This document shows positions 5,426 through 6,492 of a stretch of 6,492 nucleotides of DNA, piece after piece. Source of the stretch: Lachnospiraceae bacterium (lineage in GTDB: Bacteria > Bacillota_A > Clostridia > Lachnospirales > Lachnospiraceae); the NCBI GenBank assembly GCA_024684065.1, contig JAIKXO010000251.1, forward strand, positions 1-6,492, written 5' to 3'. Numbering within the stretch: the stretch's first letter is position 1; each line of letters starts with the position of its first letter. The notes beneath the pieces were generated by a model. The model did not search any database. It was not told the DNA's origin and worked only from the letters and a program-made list of their open reading frames with translations. The translations under genes and the position numbers were made by a program.

Positions 5426-5839
5426 ATGAATGCGATAGATAAACGTGAAGCAGATGAAGCCATATCTGCGGCCGATGATGCCATTTATTATCTGGAGAAA
5501 GCCAGAAAATCCCTTTCAAGCGCAGGGAACTGGGGGCTGTTAGATATCTTTGGCGGAAATACGGTATCAGGCCTGTTCAAACATATGAAGCTTGGAAGTG
5601 CTGAAAGTGATATAGAGGCCGCCAGACGGTCTCTCAGGAAATTCAGCAGGGAGCTTCGGGACGTAAAAGGTATGGATTCTGTTGAAATCGGTGGGTTCCT
5701 GACATTTGCGGATTTCTTCTTTGACGGATTTATAGCAGATATCCTTGTACAGTCAAAGATCGGAAAAGCTCAGAGACAATGCGACGACGCGCTCAGGCAG
5801 GTCAAACAGATTCGCGGACAGCTGCTGGCATTGGCATAA
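5426..5839 (+). CDS. Helical soluble hypothetical protein (137 aa), last gene of the operon
   Basis: ATG at 5426 has AAGGTGAG five bases upstream and lies 28 bases after the membrane-protein stop. A terminator follows the TAA directly. Residues 1-32 form a charged, Ala-rich helix (AADDAIYYLEKARKSL). Residues 33-55 hold a Gly/aromatic stretch, NWGLLDIFGGNTVSGLFKHM, the most distinctive motif. Residues 57-82 are a second charged helix. Residues 88-109 are hydrophobic and Phe-rich (GGFLTFADFFFDGFIADIL), and 110-134 form a final Lys/Arg/Gln-rich helix with coiled-coil-like spacing. There is no signal peptide. The Phe-rich region could insert into or lie against the membrane, which would fit its membrane-protein neighbour. 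I believe similar proteins occur in other Clostridia, but I cannot name a family or function. Confidence 0.75.
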   Translation: MNAIDKREADEAISAADDAIYYLEKARKSLSSAGNWGLLDIFGGNTVSGLFKHMKLGSAESDIEAARRSLRKFSRELRDVKGMDSVEIGGFLTFADFFFDGFIADILVQSKIGKAQRQCDDALRQVKQIRGQLLALA

Positions 5840-5863
5840 AGAATATGGATATAAATAGGATAG

Positions 5864-5897
5864 AGGGGCTGTAATCATTGAACAGCCCCTGTTTATT
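5864..5897 (+). terminator. Rho-independent terminator of the three-gene operon
   Basis: AGGGGCTGT (5864-5872) and ACAGCCCCT (5882-5890) form a perfect nine-pair stem with a nine-base loop, followed by GTTTATT. It starts 25 bases after the stop at 5839. Confidence 0.85.
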
Positions 5898-6139
5898 ATG
5901 ATTCGTGAGTCTATAGGGGCTTGGGGTGCGCCGGCACCGGAGATTAAGACAAACTGTTCTTAATATAGAAATTGTAGTGAAAAATCGGGAAGAGGTGTTC
6001 TGAAGGTTGTTGAAATATAAGAACGAGAAGCACTCAAGTCTGAAGAAAATGGTTACATAGAATAAATGAGGTAAATAAGCAGGGGATTGGCAGGTAATAC
6101 AGGTAAAAAAAGCGTTTCAACAGTCCGATTGCCCATCAG

Positions 6140-6242
6140 GTGTTATATTGTGTTACTATGAAATCTTTCCCTTGTTTTTTCCCTTATCAGCACTCGTAAA
6201 GTGCTATGGGACAATATAACACAAGGGAAATCATAAGGGAAA
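6140..6242. repeat. Self-complementary block A with competing pairings
   Basis: GTGTTATATTGT (6140-6151) is the perfect complement of 6211-6222. TTTCCCTTGT (6166-6175) complements ACAAGGGAAA (6221-6230), and TTTCCCTTAT (6178-6187) complements ATAAGGGAAA (6233-6242). AGCACT/AGTGCT (6189-6205) forms a small hairpin in the middle. The first stem overlaps and crosses the second, so they either form a pseudoknot or exclude each other. Confidence 0.7.
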
Positions 6243-6251
6243 GTAAACCAT

Positions 6252-6353
6252 CTGCAAATTTGGTATTTACAAGGGTTTACGGATAATGAAATAACAAATT
6301 GTAACGAGTTATAAAACCCTTGGGAATGGTTCATTACCAATCGGGATTTGCAG
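6252..6353. repeat. Self-complementary block B, nested long hairpin before the phosphatase gene
   Basis: Four nested helices are visible: CTGCAAAT/ATTTGCAG (6252-6259 with 6346-6353), TTGGTA/TACCAA (6260-6265 with 6335-6340), CAAGGGTTT/AAACCCTTG (6270-6278 with 6314-6322) and ATAAC/GTTAT (6291-6295 with 6308-6312). The outer helix ends next to the Shine-Dalgarno GGGGG at 6353-6357 (it shares the first G). This could be a structured leader RNA or a recombination or attachment site. Confidence 0.6.
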
Positions 6354-6361
6354 GGGGATTA

Positions 6362-6492
6362 ATGAAGATACTTGTTATTAGACATGGAGAAGTTTGTTAT
6401 ACCTGGAGTAGGTGGTGTACTTCAGAAGAATTTGACAAAGAGTGCATTGCGTATGACCAAGCTTCGATAAAGTATACAGCATATAAATTACC
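6362..6492 (+). CDS. Histidine phosphatase (phosphoglycerate mutase-like) family protein, N-terminal part
   Basis: ATG at 6362 follows GGGGGATTA, and the frame is open to the right edge (43 full codons). The product begins MKILVIRHGEVCYTW. The RHGE motif (Arg7, His8, Gly9, Glu10) at the end of the first beta-strand is the hallmark of the histidine phosphatase superfamily, where the His becomes phosphorylated during catalysis. The following residues (WSRWCTSEEFDKECIAYDQA) do not resemble classical phosphoglycerate mutase but suit the small broad phosphatases of this superfamily. The substrate cannot be told from this part. The second catalytic His, expected in the C-terminal third, is outside the window. 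The start codon is supported by the motif position and the Shine-Dalgarno sequence. The long structured leader just upstream might control it. Confidence 0.8.
   Translation, partial: MKILVIRHGEVCYTWSRWCTSEEFDKECIAYDQASIKYTAYKL

Larger units (their letters stand above)
5891..6361. other. Non-coding stretch with complex inverted repeats before the phosphatase gene
   Basis: No plausible gene on either strand. The 65-codon minus-strand frame at 6143-6340 lies across the inverted repeats and has no ribosome binding site that I can see. Small dyads occur at 5925-5938 (GGTGC/GCACC) and 5943-5964 (ATTAAGA/TCTTAAT, eight-base spacer). The main content is the two structured blocks listed separately at 6140-6242 and 6252-6353. 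Confidence 0.6.

Overview
The window looks like an accessory stretch from a Gram-positive Clostridia, most likely a Lachnospiraceae-type gut bacterium. I infer this from purine-rich GGAGG-like ribosome binding sites, from the style of the large AAA-ATPase/PD-(D/E)XK protein (a family expanded in these bacteria), and from the two small helix-turn-helix proteins. No chromosomal housekeeping operon is present. Coding density is low on the left, and several genes are remnants.

Layout. Positions 1-613 hold the C-terminal end of a degenerate zinc-ribbon protein, then a complete small acidic hypothetical gene with a good hairpin terminator. Positions 614-2548 are almost gene-free. The only convincing gene there is a 60-residue excisionase-type HTH protein at 1512. 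The rest carries a dispersed family of diverged palindromes with GTCC...GGAC arms, plus a 25-bp stem-loop present twice in opposite orientation (809-833 and 2136-2160). Positions 2549-4189 encode a full-length AAA-ATPase-like protein with a C-terminal PD-(D/E)XK nuclease domain. At 4284-4332 lies the 3' half of a tRNA-Thr (anticodon GGT) with its terminator but without the 5' half. This is the usual footprint of an element integrated in a tRNA gene, so the DNA to its left may be mobile and the DNA to its right chromosomal or an older island scar. Just beyond are two broken genes, the N-terminus of a short-chain dehydrogenase (+) and the N-terminus of an XRE-type regulator (-).

Positions 5008-5839 form a compact three-gene operon (50-residue basic protein, two-helix membrane protein, helical soluble protein) closed by a strong terminator. 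Positions 5891-6361 are non-coding and hold two neighbouring, elaborately self-complementary blocks. The first block has mutually exclusive pairings. The second lies directly before the start of a histidine-phosphatase family gene that runs off the right edge.

How it fits together: I see no complete known defence or mobile system. The best-supported story is that the excisionase-like gene, the palindrome field and the AAA/nuclease gene belong to an element ending at the tRNA-Thr fragment. Its integrase and the intact tRNA would lie left of this window. The structured region at 6140-6353 is the most unusual unexplained signal.
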